From assembly GCF_900156875.1 (NCBI RefSeq), contig NZ_LT707408.1, forward strand, positions 1,439,395 to 1,503,394: a stretch of 64,000 nt of DNA, read 5' to 3'. The notes beneath the pieces were generated by a model. That model did no database searches. It saw only the letters and a program-made list of their open reading frames with translations, and had not been told where the DNA came from. This DNA is from Robertmurraya dakarensis. Its GTDB lineage: Bacteria > Bacillota > Bacilli > Bacillales > Cytobacillaceae. The translations under genes and the position numbers were made by a program. Of this stretch, positions 28,663-38,000 are shown in pieces. Position 1 is the first letter of the stretch; each line of letters opens with the position of its first letter.

Positions 28663-28818
28663 ATGCCAAGAGGAAAAGAGTTAGAGCAGCTGCCAATGGC
28701 TAATATAGCGCCTAGTATGGGAGATGATAAAAGTAAATTTAATCGAGAAAATTTGAGTGGATCAGTAATGGAAGAGCAGCCTGCACCGAGTAAAGCAGGT
28801 AAGGAATCATCAAAATGA
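28663..28818 (+). CDS. Small hydrophilic protein, unknown
   Basis: A 51-residue protein starting MPRGKELEQLPMANIAPSMG and ending in a Lys/Ser/Glu tail. It is probably disordered and not recognised as a family. The ATG at 28663 is eight bases after AAGGAGGTG, a very strong site that argues for real translation. A hairpin overlaps its stop codon. Confidence 0.7.
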   Translation: MPRGKELEQLPMANIAPSMGDDKSKFNRENLSGSVMEEQPAPSKAGKESSK

Positions 28819-28846
28819 TTAGGGAGTACAAAACTCCCTTCTAATC
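28817..28846. terminator. Hairpin between convergent genes
   Basis: GATTAGGGAGT and ACTCCCTTCTAATC form a stem with a small bulge around ACAAA. T runs are weak, but the position between two convergent stops suits a shared terminator. Confidence 0.55.
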
Positions 28847-28849
28847 CAA

Positions 28850-29518
28850 TTATAAGCTATTTAGCGGTGAAATGAGTTCTGGATGATCATTTTTTGCAGC
28901 ATTGACTAATGTTGAGACTTCATACTTATCCATTTCCTGCGCTGGAAAGGGTTTAAGCAGCATTTTTAGTTCATTGATATGATCAAAATTTGGATCAAGC
29001 CAAGTGTCATATGTATGTTGTGGTAAGATCACAGGCATTCGATTATGAACCTCTCTTGTCACTTCATTGGGTTCAGTCGTAATGATTGTGCAAGATATAA
29101 TTCGTTCATTCTCTTTATGCCAACTCTCCCATAGACCCGCAAAAGCAAATGTACTTCCATCCTTCATGACAAATCGGTACGGCTGCTTGCCATTTTCGGT
29201 TTTCTTCCACTCATAAAAACCATCAGCTAAAATTAAACATCGTCTGCGTCGGAAAGAATGTTTGAAACTCGGCTTTGTCTCGATCGTTTCTGCACGTGCG
29301 TTTATCATTTTATAGCCAATTTTTTTATCCTCTGCCCAATTAGGGATAAACCCCCATTTCATGTTTTTACCACTTCTGCCAGTTCCATCTGAAATGATCG
29401 TTAATATATCTTGTCCAGGTGCAATGTTATATCGAGGGACAGTTTCCTCAGAATATTCAAATTGAAATTGTGATTGAAGTTTCAGTATCTCATCTGTTAA
29501 TGTAAATCTTCCACACAT
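28850..29518 (-). CDS. SOS response-associated peptidase, YedK/HMCES family
   Basis: A 222-residue protein of the SRAP family, which forms a covalent thiazolidine bond with abasic sites in single-stranded DNA. The catalytic Cys2 is in MCGRF after Met removal, with NARAET, GFYEWK and HNRMPVIL giving the conserved Asn, Glu and His. It starts at ATG after GGAGGTG. The length is typical. It is monocistronic and likely cytoplasmic. Confidence 0.93.
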   Translation of the reverse strand: MCGRFTLTDEILKLQSQFQFEYSEETVPRYNIAPGQDILTIISDGTGRSGKNMKWGFIPNWAEDKKIGYKMINARAETIETKPSFKHSFRRRRCLILADGFYEWKKTENGKQPYRFVMKDGSTFAFAGLWESWHKENERIISCTIITTEPNEVTREVHNRMPVILPQHTYDTWLDPNFDHINELKMLLKPFPAQEMDKYEVSTLVNAAKNDHPELISPLNSL

Positions 29519-29666
29519 CGTAACACCTCCATACGTATTTTCCTTTATTAACAGTAACAGAAAAAAATCCCTGTCGAGGGGAAGAACTCGGCAGGGAGGG
29601 GGAGAGGATCTAGTTTTTGACTCTAGTTTATCAATACCCTTTTACAAAAGTTTTAAACCACCTTCA

Positions 29667-29948
29667 TTATTTTTTATTTTTCCCCGCAGCTCTAGCTCCA
29701 ACAGTTTGTTTAAACATTTGATGACCAAGTACGGCAACCCCAGCGGCAATAACCCCATTAATGATTCCTTCTCCCGAAAAGCCAAAAGTAATCGTACCGA
29801 ATATTACGGATATTGCCAGCAGGAACCAGATGATGGTCCAGTCGGGGATTCTTGGTGTTTGTTTTAAAGCATATCCAATTACCCATAGTGCTGGTACGAG
29901 CATATAATAGTTTTGATTTAAAAAGTCAATTAATTCCAATGTATCCAC
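29667..29948 (-). CDS. Holin-like small membrane protein
   Basis: A 93-residue protein with two to three hydrophobic segments (ALWVIGYAL, TIIWFLLAISVIFGTITFGF and GIINGVIAAGVAVLG) and a Lys-rich C-terminus ending KNKK. The layout resembles phage holins of the Hol44/superfamily V type. No lysin or other phage gene is near, so it is an orphan. It starts at ATG after AAAGGAGGTG. Holin function is inferred only. Confidence 0.6.
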   Translation of the reverse strand: MDTLELIDFLNQNYYMLVPALWVIGYALKQTPRIPDWTIIWFLLAISVIFGTITFGFSGEGIINGVIAAGVAVLGHQMFKQTVGARAAGKNKK

Positions 29949-30050
29949 CTCCTTTTTTAATGCTGTACCGCTTCTACAGTTTAGTGACGATTATTATATC
30001 GAGATATTAAAAAACTTCTATTATATGATATGACTTGTCCGCAGTATTCG

Positions 30051-30073
30051 TATGTTTGTTTGTAACAAACATA
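30051..30073. promoter_or_regulatory. Perfect 10-bp inverted repeat between the holin-like gene and cstA
   Basis: TATGTTTGTT (30051-30060) and AACAAACATA (30064-30073) are perfect inverted copies with a 3-base spacer, in the region shared by two divergent genes. There is no T run, so an operator is more likely than a terminator. Confidence 0.5.
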
Positions 30074-30109
30074 AAAATTAATATTTTATGAGCTAAAAGA
30101 ATAATAATA

Positions 30110-30123
30110 TGCAAACGTTTTCA
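30110..30123 (+). promoter_or_regulatory. Candidate cre (CcpA) site upstream of cstA
   Basis: TGCAAACGTTTTCA matches the catabolite-responsive element TGWAANCGNTNWCA at 13 of 14 positions. It lies 44 bases before the cstA start. Carbon control fits a carbon-starvation gene. Confidence 0.6.
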
Positions 30124-30166
30124 TATGAATAGAGTGAGAAATAGTCAAAAGGAGGGTGTATTTACG

Positions 30167-31909
30167 ATGAATTCACTTTGGCTTGCAATCATTGGAATGG
30201 TTGTATTCGCACTTGGCTATCGCTTTTACTCTAAATGGGTGGCAGAAAAGATTTACCGCCTAGACCCAAATTATGTGACTCCAGCACATCGATATGAAGA
30301 TGGAGTGGATTTTGTTCCAACAAAAAAATGGGTTCTTTGGGGGCATCACTTTACCTCCGTAGCCGGTGCTGCTCCCATTGTCGGACCGGCGATAGCTGTC
30401 TATTGGGGATGGCTTCCAGCGCTTCTTTGGGTACTCCTAGGTACTGTATTTGCGGCAGGGGTACATGATTTTGGCACCATTGTATTATCGGTTAGAAATA
30501 AAGGTCAGTCCGTTGGAACAATCACAAATCGAATCATTGGAAAACGGGCTAAAAACATGTTCTTATTTATCATTCTCATATTGGTATTAATGGTTAACGC
30601 TGTGTTTGCATGGGTTATTTCAAATTTATTTATTAAATTTCCTGCCAGTGTGCTTCCGGTATTCATTGAGATTCCATTAGCTATTTGGATTGGCTATGCT
30701 GTATACAAGCGAAAAAAAGAAATGCTCCTCCCTTCCATTATTGCGCTGGTGATTATGTACGGGACAGCTGTTTTGTCAGCGAGCACTCCTGCCCTTCAAA
30801 TTGACCTTTTAAAGTATTTTGGCGGTGCTGAGAATACAGTTTTATTTGGTTTAGATGGAGTAGCAATGTCATTTTTTGTTTGGATCATTATCTTAATGGT
30901 GTATTGCTATATCGCTTCGACATTGCCTGTTTGGAAACTGTTGCAGCCTCGGGACTATATCAATTCTCACCAGCTTGTTGTCGGATTGGTCATTTTATAT
31001 GCAGGTTTAGTGTTTTTACAGCCAAAAGTAACTGCACCTGTAACAAACGGGGCAGTAACAGATGCCTCATGGTTTCCGTTATTGTTTATCACTATTGCCT
31101 GCGGGGCGATTTCAGGATTTCATGGTCTAGTTTCTTCAGGAACTACCTCAAAACAGCTTGATAAAGAAACTGATGCCCGCTTTGTAGGATATTTCGGGGC
31201 TGTAGGAGAAGGAGCTTTAGCGCTGATTTCTATTATTGCCTGTGTCACGCTTTTTGCCACACAAGGGGAGTTTTTAACTGCTTATGAAAGCTTCTCCGCT
31301 GCAAATGGTGGAGGGCTGACGAACTTCATTAATGGTGCAGCAATGCTTGCAACCGGTGTGTGGATTCCTGAGGAAATTGCCAGAACGATCGTTGCAGTTA
31401 TTGTTGTCAGCTTTGCAGCTACAACACTCGATACATCTGTCCGTTTGATGAGATACATCATTGCGGAGATTGGATTGGAGTACAATTTTAAACCATTAAC
31501 AAAGACACATGCTGCAACATCTGTTGCGGTGGTTGCAAGTGCAGCGCTGGTCCTTTTACCAAAAGGACCAAATGGATTCGGGTCTGGAGGATATTTATTA
31601 TGGCCATTGTTTGGTACGAGTAATCAGCTTTTAGCTGGAGTGAGCTTATTGTTAATTTCGATTTGGTTAAAACGGCAAGGAAGAAACTTTTTACCGACCT
31701 TTATCCCAATGGTATTCATTTTTGTTATGACGTTATGGGCAATGATACAACAGGTGGTCTTCACATGGTCTGGCTTAGGAAGTCAAGATGCGAATTTACT
31801 TCTCTTTATTTTAGGAGGGATCATCTTAATTCTTGTCTTCTGGATTATTTTGGAGGCCATCTCAGCTTTCCAGAAAAAAGAGCCTCCATCCATTCCTGAT
31901 GATGAATAA
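30167..31909 (+). CDS. cstA: Carbon starvation protein A (peptide/pyruvate transporter family)
   Basis: A 580-residue polytopic membrane protein of the CstA family, with about 16 hydrophobic segments. Motifs include YRFYSKWVAEKIY near the start, HHFTSVAGAAPIVGPAIA (residues about 60-77) and FGTSNQLLAG near the C-terminus. CstA proteins import peptides or pyruvate. The ATG at 30167, nine bases after AAAGGAGGGTG, is chosen over an upstream in-frame ATG at 30125 without a site. A terminator follows, then a small CC-ending protein and an ArsA-like ATPase in the same direction. Confidence 0.93.
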   Translation: MNSLWLAIIGMVVFALGYRFYSKWVAEKIYRLDPNYVTPAHRYEDGVDFVPTKKWVLWGHHFTSVAGAAPIVGPAIAVYWGWLPALLWVLLGTVFAAGVHDFGTIVLSVRNKGQSVGTITNRIIGKRAKNMFLFIILILVLMVNAVFAWVISNLFIKFPASVLPVFIEIPLAIWIGYAVYKRKKEMLLPSIIALVIMYGTAVLSASTPALQIDLLKYFGGAENTVLFGLDGVAMSFFVWIIILMVYCYIASTLPVWKLLQPRDYINSHQLVVGLVILYAGLVFLQPKVTAPVTNGAVTDASWFPLLFITIACGAISGFHGLVSSGTTSKQLDKETDARFVGYFGAVGEGALALISIIACVTLFATQGEFLTAYESFSAANGGGLTNFINGAAMLATGVWIPEEIARTIVAVIVVSFAATTLDTSVRLMRYIIAEIGLEYNFKPLTKTHAATSVAVVASAALVLLPKGPNGFGSGGYLLWPLFGTSNQLLAGVSLLLISIWLKRQGRNFLPTFIPMVFIFVMTLWAMIQQVVFTWSGLGSQDANLLLFILGGIILILVFWIILEAISAFQKKEPPSIPDDE

Positions 31910-31921
31910 TCTTCATGAGAG

Positions 31922-31950
31922 AGGCCGGACTTATGGTTCGGTCTTTTATT
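31922..31950 (+). terminator. Terminator after cstA
   Basis: AGGCCGGAC (31922-31930) pairs with GTTCGGTCT (31936-31944), using two G-U pairs, followed by TTTT. It makes read-through into the next two genes partial. Confidence 0.7.
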
Positions 31951-31980
31951 GATTAAGTGGTTACGAGGGTGGTGATTTCA

Positions 31981-32244
31981 ATGTATATTTTTGATCAATT
32001 AAAGAAGCTCATTGCACTATATGATGAAATTTTAAAACAGCCTCACCGGACGGAACTTGCACGAGAATTAAGGGATGAAGAGGACTTATTTATGCTTCTT
32101 TGTTTTTCTGAAATGGTTGGTGTCCCTAATCCCGCATTTTATTACACGCTGGAACTATATCCGCTTTTAATAGTACGATTTCACGATTGGCATTTACGAA
32201 TGGGCTTGGAAACCTCACCACTTGATGGAATTCGATGCTGCTAA
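31981..32244 (+). CDS. Small CC-ending protein (cory-CC-star type)
   Basis: An 87-residue protein, MYIFDQLKKLIALYDEILKQ... ending GIRCC, with the two cysteines as the last residues. This matches what I recall of the cory-CC-star family found with CstA and an ArsA-like ATPase in Bacillaceae. The middle part (LFMLLCFSEMVGVPNPAFYY) is moderately hydrophobic. The ATG at 31981 after GAGGGTGGTGA is used; the frame is open further upstream but without a site. Its stop overlaps the ribosome binding site of the ATPase gene, so the two are coupled. Function is unknown; the terminal CC could bind metal or be modified. Confidence 0.75.
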   Translation: MYIFDQLKKLIALYDEILKQPHRTELARELRDEEDLFMLLCFSEMVGVPNPAFYYTLELYPLLIVRFHDWHLRMGLETSPLDGIRCC

Positions 32245-32258
32245 AGGAGAGAAAACGG

Positions 32259-33227
32259 ATGGAAGGTTTTAATAAGAAACTATATTTTGTTGGTGGAAAA
32301 GGCGGTGTAGGAAAAAGTACAACCTCTGCAGCACTTGCATACAACTTATCTAGAATAAAGAAGAAGGTATTACTTGTCTCCACAGACCCAGCTCATAATA
32401 CAGGAGATCTTTTTCATGTCAAGCTGGAGGGGAAAGTGACGAATATAAAAGATCATCTAGATGTTCTGGAAATTGACTCCAAACAGGAATCCAACCGGTA
32501 CATTGAAACCGTAAAGGAGAACATAAAAGGATTTGTAAAGTCAACAATGATTCAGGAGGCCTTTCGACAAATTGATCTGGCCTCCACTACCCCTGGCGCA
32601 GAAGAAGCAGCCCTATTTGACCGCATGTCATCCATTATCATGGAAGAAATCCATCACTATGATGCGATCATATTTGATACAGCTCCCACTGGGCATACGA
32701 TCCGTTTGTTAACGCTGCCGCAATTAATGGGAGTTTGGATGGATGGGTTATTGGAAAGAAGAAGGGCCGTGAATGAAAAAAACTATAATAGATGGATGGA
32801 TGATGGAGAAAAGGTAGAAGATCCCATTTATGAGGTCCTTCAATCTCGAAAAAGAAAGTTTAATAAAGTAAGAGAAATTCTTCTGGATCGAAATCAGTCT
32901 GAATATCTGTTTGTTTTAAATGCTGAAAGGCTACCGATTTTAGAAACAAGAAAGGCTATGGACACTCTTAAACAGCATGGTATTGCGGTGAATACCATAT
33001 TAATTAATAAACTGATCCCTGAAGAAGCTGATGGGATTTTCTTACAAAAGAGAAAGGAAACTGAATCACATTATCTAGGTGAAATTCAGACTGTGTTTGC
33101 GAAAGAAAAGAAAGTTCTGGTTCCATTATTGTCATCTGATATTTCAACGTTTCATGATTTGAGCCTATTTGCAGACCTTTTAAAAGAGGGATTTAGCAAA
33201 AGTGAGGAAAATGAAATGATGAAGTGA
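32259..33227 (+). CDS. ArsA/Get3-like ATPase
   Basis: A 322-residue P-loop ATPase of the ArsA/TRC40 family. It has the deviant Walker A GGKGGVGKSTTSAA near residue 15, switch I-like STDPAHNTGD, and IIFDTAPTGHTIRLL as switch II/Walker B. It is a single ArsA half, as in Get3, which works as a dimer. No arsR or arsB is nearby, so arsenite export is unlikely; pairing with the CC-ending protein and CstA suggests a chaperone or metal role. The ATG at 32259, eight bases after AAAGGAGA, is the start. Confidence 0.87.
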   Translation: MEGFNKKLYFVGGKGGVGKSTTSAALAYNLSRIKKKVLLVSTDPAHNTGDLFHVKLEGKVTNIKDHLDVLEIDSKQESNRYIETVKENIKGFVKSTMIQEAFRQIDLASTTPGAEEAALFDRMSSIIMEEIHHYDAIIFDTAPTGHTIRLLTLPQLMGVWMDGLLERRRAVNEKNYNRWMDDGEKVEDPIYEVLQSRKRKFNKVREILLDRNQSEYLFVLNAERLPILETRKAMDTLKQHGIAVNTILINKLIPEEADGIFLQKRKETESHYLGEIQTVFAKEKKVLVPLLSSDISTFHDLSLFADLLKEGFSKSEENEMMK

Positions 33228-33343
33228 TTCTTACAAAATTCCAAAGAAAATAGACGAGAAATGACAAGATTTTTCGATAGGATCATTCAAGGTTCGACAA
33301 TGGATAAAACCTTGATATATAGGCATTTAATGCGCTTTCATTC

Positions 33344-33372
33344 TTGACAAAACAGGCTGAAAATGTTAAATT
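33344..33372 (+). promoter_or_regulatory. Sigma-A promoter of the cold-shock gene
   Basis: TTGACA (33344-33349), a 17-base spacer and TAAATT (33367-33372) preceded by an extended TG. The start would lie near 33379, giving an untranslated leader of about 150 bases, typical of csp genes and their cold-induced RNA switch. The gap 33228-33343 shows nothing else. Confidence 0.75.
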
Positions 33373-33527
33373 ATTATTAGCCGTTCTGCATCGTGATTGA
33401 TTTTTGCAAAACGCTTGTTCCAAAGTTTGAAAACGAGTTTGGAAGAGTAATGTCAAGAAAATGCAATACGTTGTAAATGGTGAATTTTTATAGGCTTTTT
33501 AGGAGCCAAATAGGAGGATCTTTTTAA

Positions 33528-33728
33528 ATGAAAAACGGTAAAGTAAAATGGTTTAATGCTGAAAAAGGTTTCGGATTTATCGAAGCTGAAGATGGAAATG
33601 ATGTATTCGTTCATTACTCTGCAATCCAAGCTGAAGGTTTCAAAACTTTAGAAGAAGGTCAAGAAGTATCTTTCGAAGTTGTTGAAGGAGCTCGTGGGCC
33701 ACAAGCGGCTAACGTTACTAAACTATAA
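33528..33728 (+). CDS. Cold-shock protein, CspA/CspB family
   Basis: A 66-residue single-strand nucleic-acid-binding protein. The RNP1 motif KGFGFIE and RNP2 motif VFVHY are intact and the length is exactly that of Bacillus Csp proteins. It starts at ATG after AGGAGG, behind a long leader and an extended promoter. A strong terminator follows. It acts as an RNA chaperone in the cytoplasm. Which paralogue (CspB, CspC or CspD) it corresponds to cannot be decided here. Confidence 0.96.
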   Translation: MKNGKVKWFNAEKGFGFIEAEDGNDVFVHYSAIQAEGFKTLEEGQEVSFEVVEGARGPQAANVTKL

Positions 33729-33746
33729 TTAAAACAACTAGTATAA

Positions 33747-33776
33747 CAGTTCAACCATTGGTTGGACTGTTTTTTA
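33747..33776 (+). terminator. Terminator of the cold-shock gene
   Basis: ACAGTTCAACC (33747-33757) pairs perfectly with GGTTGGACTGT (33761-33771) around ATT, followed by six Ts. Confidence 0.93.
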
Positions 33777-33874
33777 ATGTTGATTTTCCTATTTTTGTAT
33801 AGCTTTTCACATTCCACGGTTTGATATAATGATACTATTAAAGAATCAGAGAAACTATTGAAGAGGTGAACGGT

Positions 33875-35020
33875 TTGAAGTTTATTCATACAGCAGATTG
33901 GCATTTAGGAAAACTTGTTCATGGTATTTACATGACAGATGACCAAAGGGAAGTGCTCAACCAGTTTGTTGCTTTAGTGGAAGAAGAAAAGCCGGATGCG
34001 GTTGTCATTGCAGGGGATTTATATGATCGGTCTGTCCCTCCTACTGATGCGGTTGAGCTCTTGGATGAAATTCTTTTTAAAATTAATGTTGAGCTGAAAA
34101 CACCTGTTGTCGCGATTTCTGGGAACCATGATAGTGCAGAACGCTTGTCATTCGGCAGCTCTTGGTACCGGAACAGCGGATTCTATTTAGCAGGTAAACT
34201 TCAAAGTCCATTTCATCCTGTAAGGATAAAAGGAGTGAATTTCTATTTAGTCCCTTATGCTGAACCTGGTGTTGTCAAGTATCTACTCGAAGATGATAGT
34301 ATCCATTCTCATCAAGATGCGATGAAAGCTGTGATCGGAAAAATCGAAGAGAACATGAACCATAATGAGCCAAATGTTTTTGTTGGACATGCCTTCGTAC
34401 TGGGTGGGGCAACCTCTGATTCAGAACGGACATTATCAGTTGGGGGATCTGGGTGTGTCAGTGTGGACCTGTTCGAACCGTTTTCGTACACAGCTTTAGG
34501 ACATCTCCACAGCCCTGATGCGATTAAACATGAAAAAGTCTATTATTCAGGTTCTCTTCTAAAATACTCTTTTTCCGAAGCAAAGCAAAAGAAGTCAGTT
34601 TCCATCATTGAAATGAATGATGATGGCACTTTTCAGATTCGCTATCGTTCTTTAAAACCAAGACATGATATGCGTGAATTAGAAGGATACTTAGAGGAAT
34701 TATTAGCCCCTGGCTTTTACGAAAAAGAAAAGCTTGATGATTACTTAAAAATCACCCTTCTTGATGAAGGTGCTTTGATCGATCCGATTAATAAATTAAG
34801 ACAGGTGTATCCAAATGTCCTACATTTAGAACGAAAAATTACTCTTACGGACATGAAAAAAGGTACATCCTTTACCTCGGTAAAAGAAGGAAAAAAATCA
34901 GAATTAGAATTATTTCAGCAATTTTATGAGGATATGACATCATCGCATTTTAGTGATGAGAAAAAGGATGTCATGACAGAAGTAATCGGAAAGGTTCTGA
35001 TTGAGGAGGGTGTGAAATGA
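33875..35020 (+). CDS. sbcD: DNA double-strand break repair nuclease subunit SbcD
   Basis: The 381-residue Mre11-type nuclease subunit. Phosphoesterase motifs are in order: HTADWHLGK at the N-terminus, AGDLYDR, GNHDSAERL, GHAFVLGG and GHLHSP. With SbcC it cuts hairpins and protein-blocked DNA ends. The TTG at 33875 (MKFIHTADWHLGK) is chosen because it lies eight bases after GAGG and gives the usual N-terminus; the longer GTG at 33866 overlaps that site. Its stop overlaps the start of sbcC by four bases. Confidence 0.95.
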   Translation: MKFIHTADWHLGKLVHGIYMTDDQREVLNQFVALVEEEKPDAVVIAGDLYDRSVPPTDAVELLDEILFKINVELKTPVVAISGNHDSAERLSFGSSWYRNSGFYLAGKLQSPFHPVRIKGVNFYLVPYAEPGVVKYLLEDDSIHSHQDAMKAVIGKIEENMNHNEPNVFVGHAFVLGGATSDSERTLSVGGSGCVSVDLFEPFSYTALGHLHSPDAIKHEKVYYSGSLLKYSFSEAKQKKSVSIIEMNDDGTFQIRYRSLKPRHDMRELEGYLEELLAPGFYEKEKLDDYLKITLLDEGALIDPINKLRQVYPNVLHLERKITLTDMKKGTSFTSVKEGKKSELELFQQFYEDMTSSHFSDEKKDVMTEVIGKVLIEEGVK

Positions 35021-38000
35021 GACCGTTAAAATTAACGATGCAAGCGTTCGGGCCCTATGCTGGGACAGAGATCATTGATTTTACAGAGCTTGAAAATCGA
35101 ACGATGTTTGTAATCTCTGGAAAGACTGGTTCAGGAAAGACTACCATTTTTGATGGCATCAGCTACGCGATTTATGGGAAGGCGAGCGGTGATGACCGAC
35201 ATGGACCTGACCTGAGAAGTCAGTTTGCGAATGAGGACGTTCTCACTGAAGTCTCTTTACAATTTAGCTTAAGAGGGAAAAGTTATTATATAAAACGGGC
35301 TCCCCAGCAGGAAAAGAAGAAAGAACGCGGAGATGGCGTCAGGACCATCAGCGCCCAAGCAGAGCTTTATTTGATTGAACAGGACGGTGAGCAAAAGCTT
35401 ATTGCTTCGAACGTAAGGGATGTCGATGAGAAAATAAAAGAAATTATGCTGATTGACAGCAATCAGTTTAGACAGATCTTGATGATTCCACAGGGGGAAT
35501 TTCGAAAGCTGCTTACATCAGACAGTAAGGACAAAGAAGTGATTCTTCAGAGGCTTTTTCATACGGAAGTATATAAACGAGTCGAGGAAAAGCTCAAGGA
35601 AGAGGCGAAAAGCTTAGAAAAGGCAGTTGAAAAGGAAACAGAAGACCGGAATCACTGGATTCGAAAAATTACGGCTTTACACAATGGAGAATTAAAAACC
35701 CTTCTAGAAGAAGAAAGTGACAATGATACGGTTATTTATCCATTATTACTTGATGAAATTCAACAAATGACAGCGCAGCTGGAGACATTAAATCAAGAGG
35801 TGCAAGGAAAAGAAAAAGAGCGTGATGTGCTGCAGCAAAAACTTTATGAAGCTGAAACGATTGTAAAACAGCTTAAGCAAAAAAGTGAATTGGAAGCAAA
35901 CAAGACGGCGCTTGAAAATAAAAAAGAGGTAATCGCAGGAAAAGAAATTGAGATCAGCCTTGCGGGTAAAGCAGCGCTTCTTTCAAAACAAGAAGAATTG
36001 TGCCATCGTTTGAAAAGGGAGCTCGATGGATATCAAGCGGACATAATGAAGCGTGATAAGAGGATCTCGGAGTTATCTAATCTTTTAAAAGAGAAAGAAG
36101 AAGCCTATAAGCAGGAAAAAGAGCGGGAAGATGAGAGAAAAGCGGCACAATCGGAAGTTCATAAGCTTCAGCAAATGAAAGATGAGGTTCATTCCTTTGC
36201 GGTCCTTCAAACAGAGGTCAATGGTTTGGAAAAGCATCTAGCCCAGATCTTGGAGGAGAAAAAGAATTCCGAAGAAAGTCTTAGAAAAACTGAAGGTTAT
36301 ATTAAATCTTTAACAGAAGAAAGACAGGTGTTAGAAAAGACAGATGTCCTGCTCTTGGAAAACACTCGCAATATCGAGGTGCTTGACAATGAGATTGAGT
36401 ACATCATGAAGTTTGAGCATCAGTTGCAGCGTTACCACGAATATCGTATTTTACTTGATAAGAGAAAAGGGCAATTCCAGCAAGCAGAGCTGGTACTGCA
36501 GGATGCAAGAGCTCTTTTAGAGGAGCTTGAGCACAAGTGGCTGCACGGACAAGCTTCCATTTTAGCTAATCAGCTTCGTGATGGGGAAGAGTGCCCTGTT
36601 TGTGGATCAGAACATCATCCGAACCCTGCCAAACTCAGTGTGGGCGTCATTCCTAATGAAGTAGATTTGAAAGCTGCTAAAGAACAGGTATCCTATACTG
36701 AAAAGGAAAAGGCGAAGGCAGAATCTGCTCTTTTTGAAGTGCAATCAATGGTCACAACACTGGAACAAACACTTGGTGAGCTTCGTGGAGAAATACTAAA
36801 GAAGCGCAGTGATTTTGCAGATGATCAAGTTGAGAACATTAAGTATTTTATCCAAAAGCAGCGAAGCGAGCTTTTACAAAAACAACAAAAGTTCCAGCAA
36901 GATCTTGATGTATTAGAAAAAGTTAAGGTTAATCTTAAAAAATATGAAGAGAAGCTGACTGCAGGTAGAGAACATCTTAATGGAATTAATGAAAAGGTAA
37001 ATGAGGTCACGGTCACTTTTACTGAAAAAAACACAAACTTAACTGGTATTAAAGACAGAATTCCAGAAGAGATACGCTCCATACAAGGTTTTGAAAAGCA
37101 GTGGAAGCAGGCTGTTCAATTGCAGGAACATCTGCAAAGAAGATATGAAGAAGCGCAACAGATTTATCAAGAGACAAAGGAAAAACACGGTAATGAGGAA
37201 TCTGCGTTTTTAACCGTTAAATCACATATGCTCGAAAAAGAACGAGAGTTGAAAAACGAAAAAGAAGCCTTTGTAGAACAAATGACGGCGCAAGGCTTTG
37301 AAAATTACCGGGGTTATGACAGTGCGAAACGATCGGATGAACAGATTAAACAGCTAGATAAAGAAATCCGTGAATATCGTGAAGACGTCCGTTCTGTTAC
37401 AGATCGATTAAATGAAGTTACTCTTGCTTTGAAAGATGTGAAAGAGCCAGATATCGAAGGATTACAGACTGTGATGAAAGAAATCCAGCAGCAAATTTCT
37501 AGCTTACATGATCAAATCCGTGAACTTTACATGAAAAAACGTGACAATGAAGAAATCCGGGATCGTATTCTGAAAATCAATGAAGAGATAAAAACTCTAG
37601 AAGTAAGATATAAGCTTGTGGGTGAGCTTTCTGATATCTCAAAAGGTCAGAATACAAAGCGGATCACATTCGAACGTTATGTACTCGCTGCATTTCTTGA
37701 TGACATTTTGCGGGAAGCAAATGGGAGACTCATTAAAATGACGAATGGACGTTATGAAATGAGACGAAAAACCGACCGTTCTAAGGGAAATGTACAAAGC
37801 GGACTAGAATTGCTTGTATTTGATCAATATACAGGCCAGGAACGGCATGTAAAAACATTGTCCGGTGGGGAAAGTTTTAAGGCGGCCTTATCATTGGCGC
37901 TTGGATTGGCGGATGTAGTCCAAAATTATGCGGGCGGTGTGTCTTTAGAAACGATGTTTATTGATGAAGGTTTTGGTACGCTTGATCCAGAATCACTTGA

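Noticed and set aside
32259-33227. Arsenite-pump ATPase role for the ArsA-like protein.
   Set aside because: There is no arsB, arsR or arsD nearby, and it is a single-domain protein like Get3.
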